From an uncultured Alphaproteobacteria bacterium (lineage in GTDB: Bacteria > Pseudomonadota > Alphaproteobacteria > Methylaequorales > Methylaequoraceae): a stretch of DNA of 64,000 nucleotides. The DNA is taken from assembly GCA_902540805.1 (NCBI GenBank), contig CACBON010000001.1, positions 1-64,000 of the forward strand, written 5' to 3'. Under the pieces are notes generated by a model. It saw only the letters and a list, made by a program, of their open reading frames with translations, did no database searches and was not told the DNA's origin. Position numbers and translations under genes: made by a program. Shown here piece by piece: positions 30,327-38,807 of the stretch. Position 1 is the first letter of the stretch, and each line of letters begins with the position of its first letter.

Positions 30327-32291
30327 TTAATAGAATAGCTTTAAATTAAAATTAAAACTTCTACCAGGTAATTGAACTTGACCCTTTTTTGCCTCAAGAT
30401 GATCACGGCCAACTGTATTCAGAAGATTGGTTACACTAAACATTGCATGGCCAGATAAATCTGAGTACATGAAATCTTTTGTGAGATCAAAATCTAATCT
30501 TGAGTGACCACCTGTTCTTGTATAAAAGGGACCTGTGAATTCTTTATCAAAATAATGATAATATTTAAGATTAGTATCCCATTCCTCATTAATGAGTTGT
30601 AAACCAACATTTACTTTTGATTGTGGAATTCTAGTTATAGCTTTGTCATTGGATGTTCTGTAACCTTTCAAGAGTTCCCCTACAAAATTAGCAAGGAAAT
30701 CAAAATCATCTAATTTCGTGATACCATACTGACCACTCAATTCTACTCCAGTAAATAAAGCATTATATTGATCGTGAATTACAACATTAAAATCTTCACC
30801 TTCAACATTCTGAGTATTACCGTTCCTATCCGCAGCGATAAAATCATTAATATAATTGTAATATGCTTCAATTTTTAATTTATTTAGATTTTCATCATAA
30901 TTGTATCCAAGTGATACATTGTAAGAACTCTCTTTTTCTAAGTTTAAATTACCTGTCTCGACATTTTCAAGTGCATGATGAGGACCGTCTGCGAATAATT
31001 CGACAGCATTCGGTGCTCTTTGCGTAAAGTCAAAACCTAAAAATACAGTATTGTTTGGTAAGATTTCTCTTTTTGCAGTGGAAGAAAATGCAGCAGGGAA
31101 GAAACCTTGCTCATGCTGTGTTGTTTTCAAATTTACAGATTCAATTCGACCACCAAGATCTAAATCAAATAAATCAAATTTTAATTTTTCGAGAGCAAAT
31201 AAAGCAAAACTATTTGTCTTCGTTGGAGTTAAATGACCTTCCTCTGCTCCTGTTGCACCTTGATTTTTATTCATAAAATGAAAACCGAATAATCCTTCTA
31301 CATTTTGATTGAACAGAGATTTGTGATTCAGTGATGTTTTTATTTCATATATATCATTGAAAAATGTTATATTATGATTGTTACCATCGCCTGTTCTTTC
31401 AGCATGATTATATTCAGAGACAGTGCCTTGTAAGTTAAACTTTTCAAAGATTAAATAATCTAATGCCAACGAAGAATCAAAATTTATTGTATTTCTTGTA
31501 GGGTTTAGCGATGTCATATTTTCTTCACCTTCAGGACCAGGATTTTGATAAACAGCTTCAAGTTTGTCCAATGAAACTCCAATATGATTTTGACCATCAT
31601 TATATGTTATTCCAACGCCACCAGATGTCATGAACTTTGATGAATTTGCTTGCTTAGTTGAAACATTTGCTAAATCGTAAGGTCCCGCACTTACAAGACT
31701 TCCAGAACCTCTAACAGTAAAATTGTCCACAGATTTACCAAATTTTAAAGCTGTTCCCAATTCTCCACCTGAGGTCTTGTATCCAAAACCTAATTGGACA
31801 TTTTCGTCAGAAAGAGGCTTATCTACTGCAATTAAAGGGTTTATAATGTTTACAACTCCAGCAAACCCATTGTTTCCATAAAGTAACGTACCAGGCCCTT
31901 TAATAATTTCTATTTTATCAATTAATAATGGATCATATCCAACAATATGATCCTCACCAAATTCGGAAACATCACCTAGTGAAGAACTGTTTTGTAAAAT
32001 TTTAACTCGCGAATTACCAAGACCTCTGATTATTGGACGTGAAGCATTACCCAGACCTTGTGAAGCAATACCTGGTAAATCTTTGAGCATCTGACCAATA
32101 GAGTATTGTCTGCTTTTTTCTAGTTCATGAGAATCATATAAAATATTACCCCTATCACTTTCATATTCAGTACTCGGCTTAATTTTAGAGGTTATAAATA
32201 CATCTGGTGCAACAAATATAGATTCTAATTTTTCAGCATTTGTATTAGTTACAAGTAATACAGTCAAGACGAGGGTGAATATTTTATACAT
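30327..32291 (-). CDS. znuD: TonB-dependent receptor, ZnuD-like
   Basis: This 654-aa outer-membrane receptor has a signal peptide (residues 1-19), a plug domain (~45-160) with RPIIRGLGNSRVKIL and VEIIKGP-like segments, and a 22-strand barrel ending in FNFNLKLFY. The plug blocks resemble neisserial ZnuD (RPIIRGL..RVKVL and LRGP-TLLY). Several loops carry His/Asp/Glu clusters (HHALENVE, GNNHNITFF). A Zur-type palindrome lies 36 nt before the start. It leads an operon with the CC-motif protein and DUF1826. Zinc import is the best call; another metal or metallophore remains possible. Confidence 0.85.
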   Translation of the reverse strand: MYKIFTLVLTVLLVTNTNAEKLESIFVAPDVFITSKIKPSTEYESDRGNILYDSHELEKSRQYSIGQMLKDLPGIASQGLGNASRPIIRGLGNSRVKILQNSSSLGDVSEFGEDHIVGYDPLLIDKIEIIKGPGTLLYGNNGFAGVVNIINPLIAVDKPLSDENVQLGFGYKTSGGELGTALKFGKSVDNFTVRGSGSLVSAGPYDLANVSTKQANSSKFMTSGGVGITYNDGQNHIGVSLDKLEAVYQNPGPEGEENMTSLNPTRNTINFDSSLALDYLIFEKFNLQGTVSEYNHAERTGDGNNHNITFFNDIYEIKTSLNHKSLFNQNVEGLFGFHFMNKNQGATGAEEGHLTPTKTNSFALFALEKLKFDLFDLDLGGRIESVNLKTTQHEQGFFPAAFSSTAKREILPNNTVFLGFDFTQRAPNAVELFADGPHHALENVETGNLNLEKESSYNVSLGYNYDENLNKLKIEAYYNYINDFIAADRNGNTQNVEGEDFNVVIHDQYNALFTGVELSGQYGITKLDDFDFLANFVGELLKGYRTSNDKAITRIPQSKVNVGLQLINEEWDTNLKYYHYFDKEFTGPFYTRTGGHSRLDFDLTKDFMYSDLSGHAMFSVTNLLNTVGRDHLEAKKGQVQLPGRSFNFNLKLFY

Positions 32292-32326
32292 TGATTTTCC
32301 ATTGAATTGATGTTGATATTATTTAA

Positions 32327-32341
32327 TGTTATATTATAACA
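32327..32341. promoter_or_regulatory. Zur-type operator between the two arms of the metal island
   Basis: TGTTATATTATAACA is a perfect 15-bp palindrome with the GTTATA-N-TATAAC core typical of proteobacterial Zur sites. It lies 36 nt upstream of the znuD-like gene and 70 nt upstream of the divergent small exported protein gene. It can therefore control both directions. The same 15 bases recur at 50113-50127 before a COG0523 GTPase gene. Confidence 0.82.
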
Positions 32342-32410
32342 CTTTGTTCTGTGTCAACCCCAATCAAATAAAATGATTGATTTTTTTAAAACTTTTAATA
32401 ATTTGTAATT

Positions 32411-32746
32411 ATGAGTCGCGTAAAATTTTTTATTTTAAGTGTTTTAATATTTAGTCTGTCTAGCTTGACGATCTCAGCTAAAGTTATTTCGTATTGTTTA
32501 GATAAAAAATATTCTCAACTTAATGAGACAAATCATGTTCACTCCAACAAATCATGTCATTCTCAATCAAATGATGTTGATGACGTATGCTTTAATTGTG
32601 AATGTTATTATACTCAAATAAATACATTTCAAGTTGACGATATTTTAGATGCTCAAATCGATAATTCTTTTTTTAATATCTTAACGTTTACATTTGATTC
32701 CCTAAACCCCTTACTAAGACCACCCCCGCCAAAACTTTTTTCCTAA
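32411..32746 (+). CDS. Small exported His/Cys-rich protein, possible periplasmic metal binder
   Basis: This 111-aa protein has a signal peptide (residues ~1-23). The mature part holds clustered ligands: NHVHSNKSCHSQ and a CFNCEC motif. The C-terminus LLRPPPPKL is proline-rich and recalls DUF2946-like small metal-associated proteins. It is the first gene of the plus-strand arm leaving the Zur-type operator. A periplasmic zinc-handling role is inferred. Confidence 0.7.
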   Translation: MSRVKFFILSVLIFSLSSLTISAKVISYCLDKKYSQLNETNHVHSNKSCHSQSNDVDDVCFNCECYYTQINTFQVDDILDAQIDNSFFNILTFTFDSLNPLLRPPPPKLFS

Positions 32747-32809
32747 TTTTATTTCAAAGCTTTGAGACAAAGTTAGTCTTGAATTTATTTCTGATTATTA
32801 GGAGAAAAG

Positions 32810-33457
32810 ATGAAGATATTTTTATGCAAAATAGTTCTAGTGTGCAATTTTGTTGTCTTAAAAGATATAAATGCTAGACCAATTTCATATCCTGGAGGCT
32901 GGACATTAATGCAGGCAAATGATTTTAGTAAACATAGTTTTCATGTGCATTATAGTCCATCGATTGATTATTCAATAGGTTATAGAGCAGAATATTGGAG
33001 AGAAAAAGAATGGCAATTTCACGGACTTCAATTAAATTATCTCATAAAAAGAATAAATAAACCTAAGTCGCAAACAAATTTTTACTTAAAGAACGGATTA
33101 GGTTTAGCAAATAGTAATTATGAAGCTTTTGAAAATAAATTTGAACCATCCCTTTTCACAGGCATCTTATTTGATTGGGAAGATAGAAGGTTTTTTACAA
33201 GTTATCAGAATCAAGCTAATTATGCATCTTCAATAGATAAATTTTTTTCACAACAATTTAGAATTGGAGTGGCTCCTTATTTGGCTGAATATGGATATTT
33301 ACATACTTGGATAATGCTTCAAGCCAATCATATGCCGGGAAGTAGTAAAAACTTGACATTTACTCCAATGTTAAGAGTTTTTAAAGGGGATTATTTAGCA
33401 GAATTTGGTCTTAATAACTACAAAGACTTTATGTTTAACTTCATTAAAAGATTTTAG
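32810..33457 (+). CDS. Exported protein of the metal island, probable beta-rich envelope protein
   Basis: This 215-aa protein starts after an AGGAG ribosome binding site and has a signal peptide. The mature part begins RPISYPGGWTLM and is rich in aromatic residues with alternating hydrophobic strands (FYLKNGLGLAN, LTFTPMLRVF). This suggests a small outer-membrane barrel or a beta-sandwich. I do not recognise a named family. It lies between the His/Cys-rich protein and the MerP-like protein in a probable operon. Confidence 0.7.
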   Translation: MKIFLCKIVLVCNFVVLKDINARPISYPGGWTLMQANDFSKHSFHVHYSPSIDYSIGYRAEYWREKEWQFHGLQLNYLIKRINKPKSQTNFYLKNGLGLANSNYEAFENKFEPSLFTGILFDWEDRRFFTSYQNQANYASSIDKFFSQQFRIGVAPYLAEYGYLHTWIMLQANHMPGSSKNLTFTPMLRVFKGDYLAEFGLNNYKDFMFNFIKRF

Positions 33458-33467
33458 AGGAGAAGAA

Positions 33468-33779
33468 ATGAAAAAAATTATTATCTATTTGTTTATTTTA
33501 CAATTTGTATTTTTTAACAGTAGTAAAATTCTTTCGGATGAACAATACAATGGTGATATTTTGCACGTATATGTTAATGGACTTGTATGTGATTTTTGTG
33601 CTCGTTCAATTGAAAAAATATTTTCAAAACAAAAATCAGTCGCAGGAATAAAAGTGAATTTAGAAAATATGTTGATTACTATTAATTTTAAAGAAAATCA
33701 AAAATTAAGTTATGAAAAAATTACTGAAATGATTAAGGATTCAGGTTATGACGTCAGAGAAATAAAAAATGTTAAGTAA
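33468..33779 (+). CDS. Exported heavy-metal-associated (HMA) domain protein, MerP-like
   Basis: From the ATG at 33468, preceded by GAGGAG, the protein is 103 aa with a signal peptide. The single HMA domain has the metal motif GLVCDFCARS, a CxxC variant, then the beta-alpha-beta-beta-alpha-beta pattern. The track start at 33405 lies inside the previous gene and lacks a signal peptide. MerP-type proteins capture metal in the periplasm and pass it to a membrane partner, here the MerT-like gene that overlaps by 11 nt. Confidence 0.82.
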   Translation: MKKIIIYLFILQFVFFNSSKILSDEQYNGDILHVYVNGLVCDFCARSIEKIFSKQKSVAGIKVNLENMLITINFKENQKLSYEKITEMIKDSGYDVREIKNVK

Positions 33780-34152
33780 TTTCTATAAAGAATTGTTTGC
33801 ACCTATATTAAGTTTATTTACAAGTTTAAGTACACTAGTTTGTTGTGCTTTACCAGCTCTGCTTGTGACTGTTGGATTAGGTACAACTTTAGTTAGCATT
33901 GTATCAATATTCCCATGGATTGTTGTTCTATCAAAATATAAATTATATATCTTTATATTAGCAGGTTTTATGTTGGCTTTATCATATTATATGGCATGGA
34001 AAAGAAATAATTCTTCATGTCCAGCAAACCCAGCAGAAGCTAAAATATGTTTGAAATTAAGGTCAACAAATTCAGTTATATTGACTTTTTCGTTTGTAGT
34101 TTATATCACAGGTTTTTTCTTTGCTTTTTTAGCTGACTTAATTTTTTACTAA
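33769..34152 (+). CDS. MerT-like inner-membrane metal transport protein
   Basis: This 127-aa protein has three to four membrane helices. The first contains STLVCCALPALLVTVGLG, the CC-x-x-P motif that MerT uses to accept metal from MerP. A second cysteine set (SCPANPAEAKIC) lies in the loop after helix 3, as in MerT. The start overlaps the MerP-like gene by 11 nt, indicating coupling. There is no merA or merR. Location behind a Zur-type operator suggests zinc rather than mercury as the physiological ion; this is inference. Confidence 0.8.
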   Translation: MLSNFYKELFAPILSLFTSLSTLVCCALPALLVTVGLGTTLVSIVSIFPWIVVLSKYKLYIFILAGFMLALSYYMAWKRNNSSCPANPAEAKICLKLRSTNSVILTFSFVVYITGFFFAFLADLIFY

Positions 34153-34232
34153 ATAGTCTTCTTTATAAATATAAGAAAAAGTTAATTTATTAAAATTTAG
34201 TCGACAAAGTTTTAATATAGAAAGGTATCTAG

Positions 34233-35291
34233 TTATGCTTGATTACTAATTGATAGTAAAACAATCTCATTTGTACTTCCAAGCCTCATTCTTGGCCCCC
34301 AACAACCGACGCCACAGGAAACATAAAGTTTAGACTGAAATTTTTCGTATAATCCATAAATATTTTTAAATCTCAGTTTTACTAAAAAGTTAAACGGAAC
34401 TATTTGTCCATTATGTGTATGTCCTGATAAAGTCAAATCTATCTGTTTATTTATAAATTTCCATAAGGTAGGTTTATGCACAACTACCAAGTTAAATAAG
34501 TTTTGCTTGTAAAATTTATTCACAGTTTCAGTTTGATTTGATGTACTTTGATTATCGCTAACCCCAATAATATTTATATTTTTATATTTTATTGATTTAT
34601 TATCCAAAAAATTCAAGTTGTATTCATTTAACTTACCTAGTTTTTCTTGATAGTTTTTGATGTAATACTCATGATTACCACTTATAAAATAAATTGGTTT
34701 TTTTAAATTTTTGAAAACCCTTAAATCTTTTAATGCAAATGAACTCGAATCAATTAAATCTCCTCCCACCAATATAAAATCAAATTCAAGCTTAATTATT
34801 TTTTTATAAATTTTTTCTAAGTGCTTGATAGTATTTGTTCCTAAATGAATATCACTGAGAAAAATTAATTTTAAAGGTTTTTTTAATTTTGAAGAGTAAA
34901 CATTTAATTTTTTAATGTTAATTTTACTACCATTATAAAAACTTAATAATGTCAGAATCAATATAAATAGAATGCAGACAATACCTAAGTTACGAGATTC
35001 TATGAAATTAAAAATATTAATAAATAATCCCAAATTAACAATCCAAAAACTTATAAATCCAATTCCCAATCCTTCATAAATTAATAATTTAGAAAATAAA
35101 AAATTTTTTTTTGATTTTGAATAATAAATTATTAATGCTGAAAAAAATAAACTTACAACAAACGAATTGAAATTTAAGATTTCGTCATCGGTAATCATAG
35201 AATTAAGAGTTCTAAAGGGATAAACGTAGAATAGATAAGTAATAATAATAAATAATGGATAAAATAAAAATCTTCGCAATTTTGCTCTCAA
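34233..35291 (-). CDS. Membrane-anchored metallophosphoesterase (YkuE/YaeI-like)
   Basis: This 352-aa protein has four N-terminal membrane segments (residues ~1-125). A calcineurin-like phosphoesterase domain follows, with SDIHLGTNT, GGDLIDSS, SGNHEYY and SGHTHNGQ blocks supplying the two-metal site. Related enzymes such as YaeI/LpxG act on membrane phospholipid-type substrates. The substrate here is not known. It is a single-gene unit. Confidence 0.88.
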   Translation of the reverse strand: MRAKLRRFLFYPLFIIITYLFYVYPFRTLNSMITDDEILNFNSFVVSLFFSALIIYYSKSKKNFLFSKLLIYEGLGIGFISFWIVNLGLFINIFNFIESRNLGIVCILFILILTLLSFYNGSKINIKKLNVYSSKLKKPLKLIFLSDIHLGTNTIKHLEKIYKKIIKLEFDFILVGGDLIDSSSFALKDLRVFKNLKKPIYFISGNHEYYIKNYQEKLGKLNEYNLNFLDNKSIKYKNINIIGVSDNQSTSNQTETVNKFYKQNLFNLVVVHKPTLWKFINKQIDLTLSGHTHNGQIVPFNFLVKLRFKNIYGLYEKFQSKLYVSCGVGCWGPRMRLGSTNEIVLLSISNQA

Positions 35292-35463
35292 AATTAAGGT
35301 TTTAATATTTACTAAATTAAAAAACTAAAGAGTTAATTTAATATGACTTTTCAATTATTAACACCAATATTCGACTAATTTATTGTAGCTTTTATTAAAA
35401 ACTAGACTATCAATTACAAAAGTAATATAGCTTAATTTTAAAGAGTATATTTGATATTTAGAT

Positions 35464-36486
35464 ATGTCTAATGATAATATTATTAAAATTTTGCTAAATA
35501 ATAATGGCAAAGTCCCACTTAAATCGTTCCATGAATATTATGCTAATTTGGCTAGAAAACATCAAAATAAACTAACAAAACCAATTGGGAGTTTAGGTCG
35601 ATTAGAAGATTTTGCTATTTGGATGGCTGGTTGGCAAAAAAGAAAAAAACCTAAAATGGATAATTTTCAATGCATTATTTATGCTGCTAATCATGGTATA
35701 GCAAATAAAAAAGTGTCTGCTTATCCTTCAGAAGTAACGAAGCAAATGGTTGCTAACTTTAAAAATGGAGGAGCTGCAATTAACCAATTATGTAATTTAG
35801 CCAAAGTAAAATTATCAGTTATTCCAATAAAGCTTGAAACACCTACTAAGGATTTTTCAAAAGAAAAAGCAATGGAACAAGACGAAATAATTGAAGCAAT
35901 GCAATTAGGATTTAATTCTGTTTCAAATGATTGTGATTTGTTAATATTGGGAGAAATGGGTATATCTAATACCTCATCAGCAACTGCTATTTCATGCGCA
36001 CTTTTTAATGAGTCTGTTGAAAAATGGACAGGGTTAGGTACGGGCATTTCTAAACAAAAACTTAAACATAAAATTTCTGTTATTAAGAGTGGATTGAAGT
36101 TACATGGAAAGAATTTTAAAACTGTGGGTAAAATTTTAGAAGCATTTGGTGGAAGAGAAATGGCAGCAATTGCAGGATCAGTAATCGCAGCAAGGGTCAA
36201 AGGTATACCTGTTTTATTGGATGGTTTTATTACAACTGTATCTGCTGCTACTTTAACTCTTTTTAAAAAGAATATATTGGATCATTGTTTAATTTCTCAC
36301 CAATCTTCTGAACCAGGTCATTCAGGAGTAATTTCTCATCTTAAAAAAGAGCCTATACTTGACTTAAACATGAGACTTGGTGAGGGAAGCGGAGCAGTAG
36401 TAGCAAGTTTAATAATTAGAGCAGCTTTAACCACTCACAACGAAATGTCGACGTTTTCCGAAGCAGGGATAAGTAAAAAAATTTAA
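35464..36486 (+). CDS. cobT: Nicotinate-nucleotide--dimethylbenzimidazole phosphoribosyltransferase CobT
   Basis: This 340-aa cytoplasmic enzyme makes alpha-ribazole phosphate from a base (usually DMB) and nicotinate mononucleotide, the lower-ligand branch of cobalamin assembly. Family blocks include KPIGSLGRLE, AANHGIANKKVSAYP, GEMGISNTSSATA and the C-terminal LGEGSGAVVAS with the catalytic glutamate (about residue 310). It leads cobT-cobS-cobC. No cobalamin riboswitch was recognised in the 172-nt leader. Confidence 0.95.
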   Translation: MSNDNIIKILLNNNGKVPLKSFHEYYANLARKHQNKLTKPIGSLGRLEDFAIWMAGWQKRKKPKMDNFQCIIYAANHGIANKKVSAYPSEVTKQMVANFKNGGAAINQLCNLAKVKLSVIPIKLETPTKDFSKEKAMEQDEIIEAMQLGFNSVSNDCDLLILGEMGISNTSSATAISCALFNESVEKWTGLGTGISKQKLKHKISVIKSGLKLHGKNFKTVGKILEAFGGREMAAIAGSVIAARVKGIPVLLDGFITTVSAATLTLFKKNILDHCLISHQSSEPGHSGVISHLKKEPILDLNMRLGEGSGAVVASLIIRAALTTHNEMSTFSEAGISKKI

Positions 36487-36488
36487 TT

Positions 36489-37274
36489 ATGAATTTACTT
36501 CTTAAAAATAAATATGTCTTGGATTTTTTTGCAACACTTATGTTTTTTACTAGAATACCAGTAAAATGGTCCTATTTCTCAAAAAAAGCACCAGATTTAA
36601 CAAGAGCTAGTTGGTCTTTTCCGTCAGTTGGTTTTTTAGTAGGAATTTTATCTGGTGGTGCAGGGGATATACTAATTCAAGTGGGACTTCCTGTTTTTTT
36701 GTCTTGTGTTATAGCTATCACACTAAGTGTTCTCCTTACTGGTGCTTTTCATGAGGATGGATTAGCAGATACTGCAGACGGCTTGGGTGCGGGGGGTTCT
36801 CCAAGAAATATTGATAAAATTATTCATGATAGTCGCCTAGGAACCTACGGAGTAATGTCATTAGTATTAGGTATTTTGGTTAAACTAGGATTAATATTAG
36901 CTTTATTTGAGTCAGGATATTCATTAGTTGCTATTTTTTCCATTGGATTTGCTACTGGCAAACTCTCTATTATGATAGCAAGAAACTTATTCAATAATTC
37001 AGAGTTTGCAAAAACAGCAAGTATAGTTGGAAAAATTTCAAATAAGTGTTTATTTATAGCCATTTTAACTTGGATATTACCTACTTTGTTTGTGTTAGAT
37101 ATCTATGGAATATTATTCGGTATAATCTTAATGACCTTTACAATACTTATAATTGGAAAAAAGTCGAAAATAGCGATAGGAGGAATTAACGGGGACATAT
37201 TAGGTGCAATCGCTTTCTTAACAGATATAATGTTTTTATTTGGAAATATTATAGTTATTCATGTCGTAAATTGA
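36489..37274 (+). CDS. cobS: Adenosylcobinamide-GDP ribazoletransferase CobS
   Basis: This 261-aa membrane enzyme joins adenosylcobinamide-GDP with alpha-ribazole (phosphate), the last assembly step. It has about six hydrophobic segments. The cytosolic Asp-rich motif HEDGLADTADGLGAG and the following DSRLGTYGV block are diagnostic. It begins 2 nt after cobT and overlaps cobC by 4 nt. Confidence 0.95.
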   Translation: MNLLLKNKYVLDFFATLMFFTRIPVKWSYFSKKAPDLTRASWSFPSVGFLVGILSGGAGDILIQVGLPVFLSCVIAITLSVLLTGAFHEDGLADTADGLGAGGSPRNIDKIIHDSRLGTYGVMSLVLGILVKLGLILALFESGYSLVAIFSIGFATGKLSIMIARNLFNNSEFAKTASIVGKISNKCLFIAILTWILPTLFVLDIYGILFGIILMTFTILIIGKKSKIAIGGINGDILGAIAFLTDIMFLFGNIIVIHVVN

Positions 37275-37891
37275 TTAAGCCATCGAAATTATTTTTAATA
37301 CGGCATGCACCTGTAAAACAAATTACGGGTTTTTTTTCCAAACATAATCCAGATGCAATTATAAAAAATAATAAAATTAAAAAATTAGCGACTTGTTTAC
37401 CAGATAATTGTAATTGGTATGTGAGTCCTTTAAAGCGAACAATTCAAACAGCAGAAGCCTTATCAAGATATAAACAGTATTCAAAAATCATTATAGAAAA
37501 CAATCTAGTTGAACAAAGCTTCGGAGATTGGTCAGGAAAAAAAATTTCTGAAATTTGGAAACTTATAAATAAAAATAAATACAAACATAATTTTTCATTT
37601 ATTTCTCCTGAATTTTCACCGCCAAATGGAGAAAGTTTTCTAGAACAGAGTAAAAGAGTAGAGATTTGGCTCAAAAAATTAAAACTAAAAGCTGGGCAGA
37701 GTATTTTGATCATAACACACGCAGGCACAATAAGGGCAATATTATCTCATGCTTTACAAATTAAACCTGATTTTGCAATTGGATTGGAAGTTTCATATCA
37801 AAGCTTAAGTGTTCTTGAAATGCTTTCAAAAAAGGATAATAAACACAATGGTGGACAATTTCGATTATTAAGTTTCAATAATGTTATCTGA
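37271..37891 (+). CDS. cobC: Alpha-ribazole phosphatase (histidine phosphatase family)
   Basis: This 206-aa protein starts at TTG and overlaps the cobS stop. The catalytic motif LIRHAPV lies at the N-terminus and the second histidine is in ITHAGTIRA near residue 150. SPLKRTIQTAEAL is the substrate-phosphate block. In this operon it most likely dephosphorylates alpha-ribazole phosphate or the final cobalamin phosphate. Confidence 0.9.
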   Translation: MIKPSKLFLIRHAPVKQITGFFSKHNPDAIIKNNKIKKLATCLPDNCNWYVSPLKRTIQTAEALSRYKQYSKIIIENNLVEQSFGDWSGKKISEIWKLINKNKYKHNFSFISPEFSPPNGESFLEQSKRVEIWLKKLKLKAGQSILIITHAGTIRAILSHALQIKPDFAIGLEVSYQSLSVLEMLSKKDNKHNGGQFRLLSFNNVI

Positions 37892-37931
37892 GGATCTAAT
37901 TACCAGACTCATATCAATGTAATATTAATAT

Positions 37932-37961
37932 GTCTTAAAAAGACAACCTATATTTTATAGG
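37932..37961. repeat. Two adjacent perfect palindromes after cobC
   Basis: GTCTT-AAA-AAGAC (37932-37944) is followed two bases later by CCTATA-TTT-TATAGG (37947-37961). Each can form a short hairpin with a 3-base loop. They lie 40 nt after cobC and 28 nt before the adhesin-E-like gene. They could be a terminator pair without a strong U-tract or an operator. Confidence 0.4.
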
Positions 37962-37988
37962 ATAGAAATTAAAAATAATAATTGAATC

Positions 37989-38396
37989 ATGCAAATTTTT
38001 CTAAAAAATAAATTTATTTCTTTATTTCTTTATTTTTTTTCGTTTTCCTGTTGTTACGGAAAATGGCAAGTATTCCGTGAGCATAAAACTTTTACAGAAT
38101 ATTTTGAAATGGAATCAATCAAAAAAATCGATGAAATTATTTACATCTGGAGTATGTTTGATTACAAAATCGCACAAAAAAAAGAAAAACTAAGTACGAA
38201 ATTTTATACGAAGTATGATTGTAAAAATAAAAGATTTAAAGTTATTACTATAATTGATTACAAGACAAATATGGGTAGAGGAAGAACATTTGAATATAAA
38301 AAAAATTTAAACACTGAATCAGATAATTCAGAATGGATACATCCGAAATTAATGAGTGAAAACTTCGAGAAAATTGAATTCATTTGCAATTTTTAA
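37989..38396 (+). CDS. Exported protein of the surface-adhesin E type
   Basis: This 135-aa protein has an N-terminal signal peptide (FISLFLYFFSFSCCYG). It then shows the pattern of adhesin-E-domain proteins: a W at the start of the mature part, the IDEIIYIWSMFDY strand, TKYDCKNKRFKV with one cysteine, a MGRGRTFEYKK block, and a C-terminal cysteine (FICNF) that may pair with the first. A role in surface contact is known only for a few relatives and should not be assumed. Confidence 0.68.
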   Translation: MQIFLKNKFISLFLYFFSFSCCYGKWQVFREHKTFTEYFEMESIKKIDEIIYIWSMFDYKIAQKKEKLSTKFYTKYDCKNKRFKVITIIDYKTNMGRGRTFEYKKNLNTESDNSEWIHPKLMSENFEKIEFICNF

Positions 38397-38401
38397 AAGA
38401 C

Positions 38402-38433
38402 AAAAAAAAACCTGACTGCTTAGCCAGGCTTTT
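38402..38433 (-). terminator. Rho-independent terminator of pqqA copy 1
   Basis: Read on the minus strand, CCTGGCT-AAGC-AGTCAGG forms a 7-bp stem with one G-U pair, followed by a run of nine T. It begins about 30 nt after the pqqA stop. The same hairpin follows copy 2. Confidence 0.85.
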
Positions 38434-38459
38434 TAAAGAAATTAATCTATAGTTTGAAA

Positions 38460-38537
38460 CTACTTCTCAGCGCAAGCGTAAGAATTGATTTCAAGACCTA
38501 CAGAGATTTCAGAAATCATAGGTTTCGTCCAAGCCAT
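38460..38537 (-). CDS. pqqA: PqqA, coenzyme PQQ precursor peptide (copy 1)
   Basis: This 25-residue peptide is too short for the ORF track. It begins MAWTKPMISEISVG and contains the PQQ core LEINSY, with Glu16 and Tyr20 in the E-x3-Y spacing used to build PQQ. The alignment to methylotroph PqqA (MKW..P..SEI.VGME..SY) is position for position. An AAAGGAT ribosome binding site lies 5-10 nt upstream and a strong terminator follows. It is monocistronic; pqqB, C, D and E are not in the window. An identical peptide is encoded at 52369-52446. Confidence 0.9.
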   Translation of the reverse strand: MAWTKPMISEISVGLEINSYACAEK

Positions 38538-38807
38538 TGTTTATCCTTTAAAAAGTTAATATTAGATTACAATTTATTAAATCTAAATTAACGTTTGCTG
38601 ATTCTTATATTCATATCTTGTTAATGTATTTGAAAAGAATAGTTATTACTAAACTATGTAAGCTATTATTAATAAATATTTTATATGTAGATTATCTTCT
38701 GTTATTTTTTATACACATTGAATACAAAATCATATGTGAATTACGGAGAAAAACAATTTATATTATAAACATCTAGCCAATATTAATTTATACATTAAAT
38801 ACATATT

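Noticed and set aside
33468-34152. Mercury resistance operon
   Set aside because: MerP- and MerT-like proteins are present, but there is no merA, merR or transposon, and the controlling operator is Zur-type.
35292-35463. Cobalamin riboswitch before cobT
   Set aside because: No B12-box-like sequence or long paired region was seen in the 172-nt leader.
35721-36200. 159-aa minus-strand ORF inside cobT
   Set aside because: It lies entirely antisense to a clear cobT with full family motifs and has no family features of its own; it is a shadow frame.
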